Positions 15,846 through 23,769 of a stretch of 64,000 bases of DNA are shown here, in pieces. Position 1 is the stretch's first letter. Every line of letters starts with the position of its first letter. Origin of the DNA: a bacterium (GTDB taxonomy: Bacteria; Eisenbacteria; RBG-16-71-46; CAIMUX01); assembly GCA_030431975.1 (NCBI GenBank), contig JAUIHP010000020.1, forward strand, positions 62,001 to 126,000, read 5' to 3'. The position numbers and the translations under genes were made by a program. Below the pieces are notes generated by a model. It had not been told where the DNA came from. It saw only the letters and a list, made by a program, of their open reading frames with translations, and searched no databases.

Positions 15846-17693
15846 TTAGTCTTCGTTCGACTCGTCGGAGTCCGAATCGGACTCCCCATCGTCACCCGCG
15901 TCCTCGCCCGCATCTTCCTTCGGCGGCGGCGGAGTCCGCGGCTCGTCGTGGACGGCGTGGAAAGCGTTCTGCGCCTCCTCGCCCGCCTGCTCGAGCCAGC
16001 CCTTGATGGTGAGGACCATCCGGTGGTTGGCCAAGTCGATCCGCGTTACGAGCATGGTCAGCTCATCACCCTCGATGAAGTGATGTGCCGGGTCCTTGGA
16101 GGCATCGATGCCCAGGTCGCCGGTCGGGACGAAGCCTTCGACCTCCCCGTCGACGATGACGATGACACCGCGGTCCATGGTCTTGACGACCACACCCTTG
16201 ACCTCGGCATTGACCGGATACTCCTCGACGAGACGCGGCCACGGATCCTCACCCGCCTGCTTGAGGCCGAGCGAGATGCGACGGTTCTCCTTGTCGATGT
16301 TGAGCACCTTGACGTCGATCTCCTGCCCCTTCTTCAGGACCTCGGACGGGTGGTTGACCCGGCGCGTCCAGGAAAGGTCGGAGATGTGGACCAGTCCGTC
16401 GATACCATCCTCCAACTCGACGAAGGCGCCGAAGTTGGTCAGGTTGCGGACCTTTCCGCTGACGGCCAGACCGACCGGGTACTTCTCGTCGAGCGTGAGC
16501 CACGGATCCGGCTCGACCTGCTTGAGACCGAGGGAGATCTTCTCGTGGTCCTTGTCGACCTTGAGCACCATGCACTCGACTTCCTGACCCTCGGTGAGGA
16601 TCTTGTTCGGGTGCCGGATGTGCTTGGTCCAGGACATCTCGGAAACGTGAATGAGACCCTCGACGCCCTTCTCGAGCTCGACGAAGGCGCCGTACTCGGT
16701 GATCGAGACGACGCGACCGGTGACCTTGGTCCCGACCGGGTACTTGTCGTCGACCCGCTCCCACGGGTACTCACTGAGCTGCTTGAGACCGAGGCTGATG
16801 CGCTCGCGCTCCATCTCGTAGGAGAGAACCTTGACCTCGATCTCGTCCCCGACCTGAACGACCTCGGACGGGTGCTTGATCCGTCCCCAGGAAATGTCGG
16901 TGATGTGAAGAAGGCCGTCGATACCGCCCAGGTCGATGAAGGCGCCGAAGTCGGTGATGTTCTTGACGAAGCCCTTGCGGACCTGACCGACCTCGAGTTC
17001 CTGGATGAGAGCCTCTTTTGCGTGGCTCCTCTCTTCCTCGAGAACGAGACGACGCGAAACGACGATGTTCCGGCGACGCTTGTTCAGCTTGATGATCTTG
17101 AACTGGAGCGTCTCGCCCATCAGTTCTTCGACGGAGTGCGGCGGGCGCAGCGCGATCTGGCTGCCCGGAAGGAACGCTTCGACGCCGAAGAGATCGACGA
17201 CGGCGCCACCCTTGATCTTCCGCGTGATCCGTCCTTCGACGACCTCACCCTTGTCCGCGGCTTCACGCACGCGGTCCCAGACCTTGAGGAAGTCGGCACG
17301 TTGCTTGGAAAGAACGACGAGACCGTCCTGGTTCTCCATCTTCTCGAGGAAGACGTCATACTCGTCGCCGACCTTGACCGCGTCCGCATCCCCGAACTCG
17401 TCCAGCGGGATGACACCCTCGGATTTGAAACCGATATCGACGACGACCTCTTCCTGATCGACGCGAAGGATGCGACCCCGCAGGATCTCCCCCTCTTCGA
17501 TCTGGTGCATCGACTCGTCGTACATCGAAAGGAGGTCTTCGAGCTCGCTCTTGTCGCGCTCGTCGTCCTCGTCGATGTTCATGATGTTGTCGACGGTCAG
17601 AGGACGCTTTTTCGGTTCGTTGGGCCGGGCCTCTTCATCCAGAGTATCCACGGCGAGGTCATCATCACGGTTCGGGTGGTTGGTTTCGGACAT
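15846..17693 (-). CDS. rpsA: 30S ribosomal protein S1
   Basis: 615 residues with six S1 (OB-fold) repeats: the two divergent N-terminal ones (GEILRGRILRVDQEEVVVDI, GEVVEGRITRKIKGGAVVDL) and four canonical ones (for example VRKGFVKNITDFGAFIDLGG, VSGKVRNLTNFGAFVELEDG). The last repeat (VNAEVKGVVVKTMDRGVIVI) is more divergent. S1 binds mRNA leaders and brings them to the 30S subunit. The ends are acidic, with an Asp/Glu/Ser-rich tail. The start ATG 17691-17693 is set by AGGAGACC eight bases before it; an open frame upstream to 17786 is not coding. It has its own promoter (17777-17804) although it sits behind cmk and plsC, the classical cmk-rpsA neighbourhood. Confidence 0.96.
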   Translation of the reverse strand: MSETNHPNRDDDLAVDTLDEEARPNEPKKRPLTVDNIMNIDEDDERDKSELEDLLSMYDESMHQIEEGEILRGRILRVDQEEVVVDIGFKSEGVIPLDEFGDADAVKVGDEYDVFLEKMENQDGLVVLSKQRADFLKVWDRVREAADKGEVVEGRITRKIKGGAVVDLFGVEAFLPGSQIALRPPHSVEELMGETLQFKIIKLNKRRRNIVVSRRLVLEEERSHAKEALIQELEVGQVRKGFVKNITDFGAFIDLGGIDGLLHITDISWGRIKHPSEVVQVGDEIEVKVLSYEMERERISLGLKQLSEYPWERVDDKYPVGTKVTGRVVSITEYGAFVELEKGVEGLIHVSEMSWTKHIRHPNKILTEGQEVECMVLKVDKDHEKISLGLKQVEPDPWLTLDEKYPVGLAVSGKVRNLTNFGAFVELEDGIDGLVHISDLSWTRRVNHPSEVLKKGQEIDVKVLNIDKENRRISLGLKQAGEDPWPRLVEEYPVNAEVKGVVVKTMDRGVIVIVDGEVEGFVPTGDLGIDASKDPAHHFIEGDELTMLVTRIDLANHRMVLTIKGWLEQAGEEAQNAFHAVHDEPRTPPPPKEDAGEDAGDDGESDSDSDESNED

Positions 17694-17776
17694 ACGATTG
17701 AAAGGTCTCCTGGCTCGGTCGATCTTGCGGCCGCGCGAACCCGGGTTGAAAAGTTGTAGTTGACGGACAAGCGGGG

Positions 17777-17804
17777 AGTATACCACTCACGGATTCCTAG
17801 ACAA
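17777..17804 (-). promoter_or_regulatory. Sigma-70 type promoter of rpsA
   Basis: On the minus strand TTGTCT (17799-17804), a 16-base spacer and TATACT (17777-17782). The leader to the ATG is about 77 bases, enough for feedback control of S1, though no structure is obvious. Confidence 0.65.
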
Positions 17805-17831
17805 CGACAATATGGGAACTTAGCGGTGAGG

Positions 17832-18491
17832 CTAGCCGACCTTGTCCTTCGTCCCTTCGGCCCTGGGTTCCGTCGTCGCCGGAAGGTTTCCGAGGCGGGC
17901 GATGGCGGTCATGATCGTATCGACCATCGAGGCATAATGCTCCCGGCGGTCTTCGCCCTCCTCCTTCTCAAACTGAATCGGCTTCCCGAAGCGAATCTCC
18001 ACGGGAATTCGGCGGAAGAGCCCCCTCTGCGGTTCGTACGTGTGCCCGACCCAGACGGGAATGACCGGCACCGCGGCCTTGTCGGCGATAAGGGCGATGC
18101 CCTCCTTGGCCTGTCCCAGGTCGGGCTTGCGAATTCGGGTCCCTTCGGGAAAGACCAGCAACGCTTCCCCGCTCTCCAGAATGCCGAGAGCCATCCGGAG
18201 CGTCTTTCGGTCGAAGGCAGCCCGGTCGACGGGAACGGCCCCGTAGCTCCGGATCAGCGGCCCCAGTACGGGCATGTCGAAGAGTTCCCGCTTGGCGAAG
18301 TAGCGGATTTCTCGCGGCAGGCAGGCGCCGACCGCGGGCGGATCGAGATACGACTTGTGATTGGCGGCCAGGATACAGGCGCCGTCCAGCGGGACGTTCT
18401 CGACTCCGAAGGAGCGGTACCCGAAGAGCAGGTGGTGGTAGAGCCGGACGGCGGCCTGACTGACCCGGTATCGCTCGCGTCGCTGGCTCAT
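17832..18491 (-). CDS. plsC: 1-acyl-sn-glycerol-3-phosphate acyltransferase (PlsC family)
   Basis: 219 residues. PlsC makes phosphatidic acid from lysophosphatidic acid and an acyl donor at the inner membrane. Motif I NHKSYLD (NHX4D, about 44-50), the arginine motif around PVDRAAFDRKTL, motif III FPEGTR (about 114-119) and motif IV VPVIPVWV (about 140-147) are all present. Length is normal. The ATG overlaps the cmk stop by ATGA, so it is translated as part of the pheA-hisC-cmk chain. cmk-plsC-rpsA order is common in bacteria. Confidence 0.92.
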   Translation of the reverse strand: MSQRRERYRVSQAAVRLYHHLLFGYRSFGVENVPLDGACILAANHKSYLDPPAVGACLPREIRYFAKRELFDMPVLGPLIRSYGAVPVDRAAFDRKTLRMALGILESGEALLVFPEGTRIRKPDLGQAKEGIALIADKAAVPVIPVWVGHTYEPQRGLFRRIPVEIRFGKPIQFEKEEGEDRREHYASMVDTIMTAIARLGNLPATTEPRAEGTKDKVG

Positions 18492-19225
18492 GGTTCCAGT
18501 CGGCGCCAGGCCTTTACGATCGCTGCGACCTGGTCGGAAATTCCGCCGGTGGAGGTGTCGACGACGATGGCGTCCGCCGCCTGCCGAAGGGGCGCCAGCC
18601 GGCGCTCCGAATCCCGTTCGTCCCGGGAGGCCAGGTCACGACGCACATCGTCGAGCGCTACGTTCCGCCCCATCCGGATGAGGTCGGCATGTCGGCGCTT
18701 TGCCCGAATCTCGAGATCGGCCGTAAGGAAGACCTTGAGCCGCGCATCGGGAAAGACGTCGGTCCCAATGTCCCGCCCCTCGACGACCAGCTTGCCAACC
18801 TGTGTGGCGGCACGCAGAAACTCCCGGACACGGTTCCGCACCTCGGCATGTACCGCAAACTGCGACGAGAGGGTCGTCACTTCGGGAGTCCGGATCTCGT
18901 CACCGAGTCTCTCGCCTCCCAGGGAAATGGAGAATGTCGTGCCCTGCGGAACCACGGTCAGTTCGAGCCGGCCCAGTTCGTCACCGAGGTTCGGATCGTC
19001 GGCAGACTCGATCCCGGCTCGAGCCAAACCCAACGCGACCGCACGATAAATTGCGCCCGAGTCGACATAGGCGAAGCCCAGCGCCTCGGCGACAGCAGCG
19101 GCGGTCGTCGTCTTGCCCGTCGCGGCGGCTCCGTCGATAGCCACGACGGAAACCGGATCGGCGGCCGGAACCGAATCGGTAGCCGACGACGGACTCAAGC
19201 TGTCGTTGCGTTCACGGTCTTTCAC
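18488..19225 (-). CDS. cmk: Cytidylate kinase
   Basis: 245 residues. Phosphorylates CMP and dCMP with ATP. The P-loop is IDGAAATGKTTTA (about 27-39; usually GPSGSGKS), followed by YVDSGAIYRAVAL, VVEGRDIGTDVFPDA and the LID arginines in RRHADLIRMGRN and ASRDERDSERRLAPL. The GTG at 19223-19225 overlaps the hisC stop (GTGA), which decides the start; the frame remains open further upstream inside hisC but is not plausible. The first 20 residues are a Ser-rich extension. It sits between hisC and plsC. Confidence 0.93.
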   Translation of the reverse strand: MKDRERNDSLSPSSATDSVPAADPVSVVAIDGAAATGKTTTAAAVAEALGFAYVDSGAIYRAVALGLARAGIESADDPNLGDELGRLELTVVPQGTTFSISLGGERLGDEIRTPEVTTLSSQFAVHAEVRNRVREFLRAATQVGKLVVEGRDIGTDVFPDARLKVFLTADLEIRAKRRHADLIRMGRNVALDDVRRDLASRDERDSERRLAPLRQAADAIVVDTSTGGISDQVAAIVKAWRRLEP

Positions 19226-20427
19226 GACGGGGAATCTTTTCCCAGGATTTCCTCGAGAGACCGCATGAAGTTCTCGTTGGCCAGGTTTCTTCCGATGGAA
19301 ACCCGGTAATAGCCGCGTGGCAACCCGAAGCTCGTCAGCGGTCGAATGATGATGGCGCGTTTCAAGAGTCGCTCGTGAAGATCCGCCGGCTCGGGAACAT
19401 GGATCATGAAAAAGTTGGTCTCCGAGTCGATGTACTCGATGTCCAGATTCTCGAATTGGTTCCGGTACCAGGCCTTCCACTGCCGGTTGTAGTGGCGGCT
19501 GATGGCAATGGAGTCCCGATCGAGGATGGCGACCGACGCCATCCGTTGCGCGAAGGCGTTGACGTTGAACGGAAGCCGGATCTTCTCGATTCGCTCCGTC
19601 ACCTGCGGAGGGCAGAAGCCGTAGCCGACGCGAAGCGACGCCAAGGAGTAGCACTTCGAAAACGTACGGAGGACGCAGATGTTCTGCCCTTCGAGAACGC
19701 GCGGCAACAGGTCGGGAAAGTCCTTCCGTTCGACGAACTCGAAGTAGGCCTCGTCGAAGACGACGAGGACATGACTGGGTAGACCGTCGAGAAACTCGTC
19801 GACCTCCGCCGCGGTGTTCATCGTTCCCGTCGGATTGTTGGGATTGCAGATGTAGACGAGCCGTGTCGTCTCGTCGATCGCGTTCCGCATTCCCGCCAGG
19901 TCGTGTGTGTAGTTGCGCTGCGGAACCGCACGCACTTCCGCGCCGGTCCCTCGCGCGGAAATCGGGCAGGTCGGAAAACTCCAGTCGGAGATGACGACCG
20001 ACGTACCGCGTGTGCTGGTGATTCGAACGAGGAGATCAATGAGGTCGTTCGATCCGTTGCCGACGGCGAGATGATCGAGCGGAAAATCGAAGCGCTCCGA
20101 CAACGCCTCCTTCAGCATCTGCGCCTGATCGTCGGGATAACGGTTCACGACCTGGGACAGATAATGCCACTGGTCCAAACACTGTTTGGGAGGACCAAGA
20201 GGATTCTCGTTGCTGGCCAGGTTCGCCGGCTCGATCGGCGCCGATGCTTCCAGAACCTCCTCCGGAGGCTTACCGGGAACGTAGGGCCTGATCTCGTCCA
20301 ACCACGGACGAAAGGGCGAGCCGCCTACCGAGGAACTCCGGTCCGCTTCGACGCGCTCCACCGCAGGGGCCTCGCGCCGCCGCCCAACTTCGGTCTGAGT
20401 GTTGTTGTGATCTGCGTCGGTCTTCAT
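19222..20427 (-). CDS. hisC: Histidinol-phosphate/aromatic aminotransferase, class I/II PLP enzyme
   Basis: 401 residues of HisC type. The PLP-lysine is in TFSKCYSLASLRVGYG (about 250-265). Other marks are ASNENPLGPP (N-terminal substrate arm), YPDDQ, NGSNDLIDLLVR, ICNPNNPTGT and VVFDEAYFEF, with the C-terminal Arg in YYRVSIG. HisC converts histidinol phosphate and imidazole-acetol phosphate, and many homologues transaminate prephenate or phenylpyruvate. As it follows the chorismate mutase gene and no other his gene is here, an aromatic role is likely. A non-conserved N-terminal extension of about 40 residues is present. I use ATG 20425-20427, preceded by GGGAGAGG. Confidence 0.9.
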   Translation of the reverse strand: MKTDADHNNTQTEVGRRREAPAVERVEADRSSSVGGSPFRPWLDEIRPYVPGKPPEEVLEASAPIEPANLASNENPLGPPKQCLDQWHYLSQVVNRYPDDQAQMLKEALSERFDFPLDHLAVGNGSNDLIDLLVRITSTRGTSVVISDWSFPTCPISARGTGAEVRAVPQRNYTHDLAGMRNAIDETTRLVYICNPNNPTGTMNTAAEVDEFLDGLPSHVLVVFDEAYFEFVERKDFPDLLPRVLEGQNICVLRTFSKCYSLASLRVGYGFCPPQVTERIEKIRLPFNVNAFAQRMASVAILDRDSIAISRHYNRQWKAWYRNQFENLDIEYIDSETNFFMIHVPEPADLHERLLKRAIIIRPLTSFGLPRGYYRVSIGRNLANENFMRSLEEILGKDSPS

Positions 20428-20482
20428 GGCCTCTCCCGCGGAAGATTTCGCAAACATGGGGACGTGTGCTTCGACATCTGCT

Positions 20483-21553
20483 CTATCCCCGGTCCCTGGA
20501 AAATGACCCTAGAACTCGCATGACTTCGGTGCAACCGGCCAGTCGCTCGACGGCACGCATCACGCTCGCGTCCTCCCGGTGGCCATCCAGTTCGATCAGG
20601 AAGATGTGGTCCCAACTTCCCAAATGCGTCGACTTGGGCTCGATCCAGGAAATGTTGACGGACTCCTGAAGCAAAACGTCGGTCACCGCGTGGAGCGAAC
20701 CGTAACGGTTGGCCAGGACGACCAGAAGCAGGGTCTGGTCCTTTCCCGACGGCGGAGCCGGTTGCTTGGAAAGCACGAAGTAGCGACGGACCGCTTCCGG
20801 CTCGTCCTCGAGCCCCTCCGCCACGGTCTTGAAACCTGGCAGGCGGGACACGACGGGCGGTCCGAGAATGACACCCCCGAGGTCCCGACAAGCGGCCGCA
20901 GCATCCCAGGCCGTGCCCACGACGTGGACGTCGCGACGACCGGCCTGCCCTTCGAGCCATCGGGACACCGAGGCCAGGGCCGAAGCGGTCGCGAAGATCG
21001 GACGGTCGTCCCACACGTCGACTTCCGTCGGTGCGTGAAGTCCGTAACGCGGCGAGGTCCAGATCTCTGCAAAGACCTGAGCTTCCGTTTGGAGAAACGC
21101 ATCGAGACGGTCCACTGAAAGTTCGAGAGACCGCCCTTCCAAAGCGACGACGGCAAAGTCACAGTCGCCCTCGCCCAAACGCGCGAAGACATCGGCCTCG
21201 CGCGCGGTCCATTCGTAGATGGAGCCGCCACCGAAGCGTTGATGGGCGGCCTCATGGGCGAGACTTCCCGGCGCGCCGTGGACGAGGACCGTCTCTCCCG
21301 CTTGCGCCGTTCGAGTCGCCGAAATGATTTCCCGGTAGATGGACTCCAGCCGCTCGGTCGGGTAACGACTCCCGGCCAGTTCGCGCACCTTGTCCAGAAC
21401 CTTCCGCTCGCGGACGGGATCGAAGAAGGCCCGCCCACCGGCCTGCTTCGCCTTGCCGATATCGGTGGCAAGCTGAAGCCGTTCGGTCAGTAGCTCGACC
21501 AACTCACGGTCGACCCGATCGATGTTTTTCCGCAGGTCGTCGAGAGAGCCCAT
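20483..21553 (-). CDS. pheA: P-protein: chorismate mutase with degenerate prephenate dehydratase domain and ACT domain
   Basis: 356 residues in three parts. Residues 1-90 are an AroQ chorismate mutase (LRKNIDRVDRELVELLTERL, GKAK, RERKVL), with its arginines and lysine intact. Residues about 92-265 align in outline with prephenate dehydratase, but the conserved IENS motif reads ALEG and the catalytic TRF motif reads RRYF, so the essential Thr is missing. Residues about 275-350 are an ACT domain (LANRYGSLHAVTDVL, SWIEPKST), which in P-proteins binds phenylalanine for feedback inhibition. Mutase activity is likely; dehydratase activity is doubtful. It follows rluB at once and precedes hisC by 55 bases. 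Confidence 0.88.
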   Translation of the reverse strand: MGSLDDLRKNIDRVDRELVELLTERLQLATDIGKAKQAGGRAFFDPVRERKVLDKVRELAGSRYPTERLESIYREIISATRTAQAGETVLVHGAPGSLAHEAAHQRFGGGSIYEWTAREADVFARLGEGDCDFAVVALEGRSLELSVDRLDAFLQTEAQVFAEIWTSPRYGLHAPTEVDVWDDRPIFATASALASVSRWLEGQAGRRDVHVVGTAWDAAAACRDLGGVILGPPVVSRLPGFKTVAEGLEDEPEAVRRYFVLSKQPAPPSGKDQTLLLVVLANRYGSLHAVTDVLLQESVNISWIEPKSTHLGSWDHIFLIELDGHREDASVMRAVERLAGCTEVMRVLGSFSRDRG

Positions 21554-21554
21554 C

Positions 21555-22280
21555 TCAGATCGGAACTCCCGTCGCCTCGGTCAACCGTTCAATCTCGTCC
21601 GGATCGAGACTGCGTACGGCGCCGACGGCCAGGCCCCCCAAGCCGATTCCCGCATAGTCGACACGACGGAGGGCAGTGACTCGGGAGCCGACGCTACGAA
21701 AGATCCGTCGCACCTCTCGGTTCTTGCCCTCCCGGAGAATGATCCGCAAACGCGCCGTTTCACCCTTCCTGCCCAGAGCCTTGAGCTCGGCCGGACCGGA
21801 CCACTCCCCCATCCCGATGGGCACGCCCTCACGAATCCGCTCCATATCGGCCGGGCTCGGAGCAGGCTGCACCCAGACCAGGTAGGTCCGCGGTTGACGG
21901 TATCGGGGATGCAGAAGCCGGTGGGCAATCTCCCCGTGATTGGTGAAGAGAAGAAGACCTTCGGTTCCTTTGTCCAGGCGGCCGATTGGAATGACCCGGC
22001 CGCGGTAGCGCCCCAGCAACTCGTCCACGGTCGAACGACCCAGCTCATCTGAGCGGGTCGTGACGACGCCCGACGGTTTGTTCATCGCGAGGAAGATCCA
22101 ATTGCGAGGGAGACGTCGGCGTTCCCCGTCCGAACGAACCTGGTCTTTGTGCGGATCGACGCGCATTCCGGGGCGGGTCACGATCTCGCCGTTGACTTCA
22201 ATTCGTCCCTGCTCAATCAGCAGGTCGCAGGCTCGTCTCGATCCCAACCCGGTGAGAGCCAGAAACCGGTTCAGGCGCAT
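21555..22280 (-). CDS. rluB: Ribosomal large subunit pseudouridine synthase, RluB/RsuA family
   Basis: 241 residues: an S4 RNA-binding domain (MRLNRFLALTGLGSRRACDL... about 1-60) and an RsuA/RluB catalytic domain with the nucleophilic Asp in IPIGRLDKGTEGLLLFTN (about 107-124) and the downstream REGKNREVRRIFRSVG block. RluB makes a pseudouridine in the 23S rRNA peptidyl-transferase region. I start at ATG 22278-22280, where the S4 domain begins. The frame is open back to 23048, but that part lies antiphase inside the scpB repeat region and reads as simple sequence. The scpA-scpB-rluB order is very widespread. Confidence 0.92.
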   Translation of the reverse strand: MRLNRFLALTGLGSRRACDLLIEQGRIEVNGEIVTRPGMRVDPHKDQVRSDGERRRLPRNWIFLAMNKPSGVVTTRSDELGRSTVDELLGRYRGRVIPIGRLDKGTEGLLLFTNHGEIAHRLLHPRYRQPRTYLVWVQPAPSPADMERIREGVPIGMGEWSGPAELKALGRKGETARLRIILREGKNREVRRIFRSVGSRVTALRRVDYAGIGLGGLAVGAVRSLDPDEIERLTEATGVPI

Positions 22281-22416
22281 CCCGTCCGGCGAGCCGGCTT
22301 CGTGTTCGCGTGAGTTCCGGGCGCCGGTGTCGGGGCGGCGTGTAGAGGAAACCCGGGCGCCGCGATCGCGAGCGTCCCGGGCCAATCGAGTGCGACCTGG
22401 AAGGAGCCTGGCGTCC

Positions 22417-23769
22417 TCAGTCGGCCTTCCGGCTCTGCGGGGACGCCCCTTCGTCGACTTGGGTGTCGCCGACTTCGGCCCCGTCTTCCGGGGACCCGTC
22501 GGTCTCGCGTTCGAGCTCGGAGCCCTCTGCGAGGACTTCGTCGTCTTCGAAGGCCGGGGGTTCGTCCCCGCCCGCGAGCGCGCCGGAGCCTTCCCCGACC
22601 CCGCTGAACGCCCCTTGCTCCGTTTTGGAGACCCCTGTGTCATCTCCGTTCGTTCCTTCCGCATGAGCCGAGGCTCGGCCGTTTCCGTTTCCGTTGCCGT
22701 CATCGGCCGCGTGGCTACCGTTTCCATTGCCATTGGCGTCGTCCGACGAATGGCTGCCGTTTCCATTTCCGTTGCCGTTGCCGCTGCCGTTTTTGGCTTC
22801 AGGCGAGTCGCTGCTGTTCCCGTTTCCGTTTTGGGCTTCAGACGAGTCGTTGCCGTTTCCATTTCCGTTGCCGTTTCCGGGCGCGTGACTTCCGTTGCCG
22901 TTTGTGGCTTCGGCGCCGTGCTCAGCATCACCGTGGCCGTTGGCGCCGTTGGAAACGGTCGCCAGCGAACCGTTTCCGTTCGTGCCGTTTCCGTTCGTGC
23001 CGCTTCCGTTCGTGCCGTTTCCGTTCGTGCCGCTTCCGTTCGTGCCATTTCCCTTCGCGCCGTTACCGTTCGCTTCTACGTCGAGCGCGTTGTCGCCTTC
23101 GCCGCTCTCGCCGGCGAAGGGAGTTCCTTCCCGCTCCGCGAGCAGATCCTCATCGGACTCGTCGAGGAGGCCTTCGGTTTCCAAAGCCTGGCGAATCTCC
23201 GGATCCTCGAGTGGATCGTCCGTGGTCAGAGCCTCAAACTCTTCCAGATTCGGCAGGTCTTCGATGGAGCCGATGCCGAAGAAGCGCAGAAACTCGGTGG
23301 TTGTCCCGTAAAGAAGCGGTCGCCCCAAAGCTTCGCTTCGTCCCCTGACCGTAATGAGGTCGCGCTCCATCAGGCGGTGGATGACGTGACCGGAATCGAC
23401 GCCGCGGAGTTCCTCGATTTCTCCCCGCGTGATCGGCTGCTTGTAGGCAATCGTAGCCAAGGATTCCAGTGCCGCACGGGAAAGCCGCGAACGGCGCTTG
23501 CCGACGAGAAAGCGTTCGACGTAATCACCGACCGAAGCGCGGGTCATGATTTGGTAGCCACCGGCGACCTCGCCCAGATCGACGCCTCTCTCTTCGGATT
23601 GCTCGTAGTACTCCGTAAGGCGAACCAGAGCCATCGCGATGTCCTCGCTGTCGGCTTCCGGGATGGCGCGGCCGAGTTCGTCCAGCGTAACCGGACGGTC
23701 CGTCGCGAAAAGTATGGCCTCGACGATCGCTTCCAGCGTCTGGTCCGCGATTCGTTCATTCCCCGTCAT
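22417..23769 (-). CDS. scpB: Segregation and condensation protein ScpB with long Gly/Asn-rich tail
   Basis: 450 residues. The first about 190 are an ordinary ScpB: two winged-helix domains (QTLEAIVEAILFATDRPVTL, LSRAALESLATIAYKQPITR). ScpB with ScpA forms the kleisin subcomplex that regulates Smc in chromosome compaction. After an acidic linker, about residues 230-400 are low-complexity, dominated by NGNG, GTNGNGTNGSG and GNGSH units, and the end is acidic again. Typical ScpB has 180-220 residues, so the tail more than doubles it. The ATG overlaps the scpA stop by ATGA. The tail is presumably disordered; nothing shows a function. Confidence 0.92.
   Translation of the reverse strand: MTGNERIADQTLEAIVEAILFATDRPVTLDELGRAIPEADSEDIAMALVRLTEYYEQSEERGVDLGEVAGGYQIMTRASVGDYVERFLVGKRRSRLSRAALESLATIAYKQPITRGEIEELRGVDSGHVIHRLMERDLITVRGRSEALGRPLLYGTTTEFLRFFGIGSIEDLPNLEEFEALTTDDPLEDPEIRQALETEGLLDESDEDLLAEREGTPFAGESGEGDNALDVEANGNGAKGNGTNGSGTNGNGTNGSGTNGNGTNGNGSLATVSNGANGHGDAEHGAEATNGNGSHAPGNGNGNGNGNDSSEAQNGNGNSSDSPEAKNGSGNGNGNGNGSHSSDDANGNGNGSHAADDGNGNGNGRASAHAEGTNGDDTGVSKTEQGAFSGVGEGSGALAGGDEPPAFEDDEVLAEGSELERETDGSPEDGAEVGDTQVDEGASPQSRKAD
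22690..23065. repeat. 15-bp and 6-bp repeats coding for the ScpB Gly/Asn tail
   Basis: The densest part (about 22965-23050) alternates copies of the 15-base unit CGTGCCGTTTCCGTT with a CGCTTCC variant, encoding GTNGN and GTNGS. Between 22690 and 22900 shorter CCGTTT/CCATTT units encode (GN)n. Such tracts are prone to copy-number change. Confidence 0.85.

Noticed and set aside
15948-17759. Long open frame of about 600 codons on the plus strand opposite rpsA
   Set aside because: It is a mirror of the GAC/CTC-rich codon use of rpsA; the product has no domain and consists of Asp/Leu/Val runs.
22281-23048. Long N-terminal extension of RluB rich in Thr, Glu and Ala
   Set aside because: It lies in another frame of the scpB repeat region; the S4 domain begins at 22280 and the rest is repeat translation.
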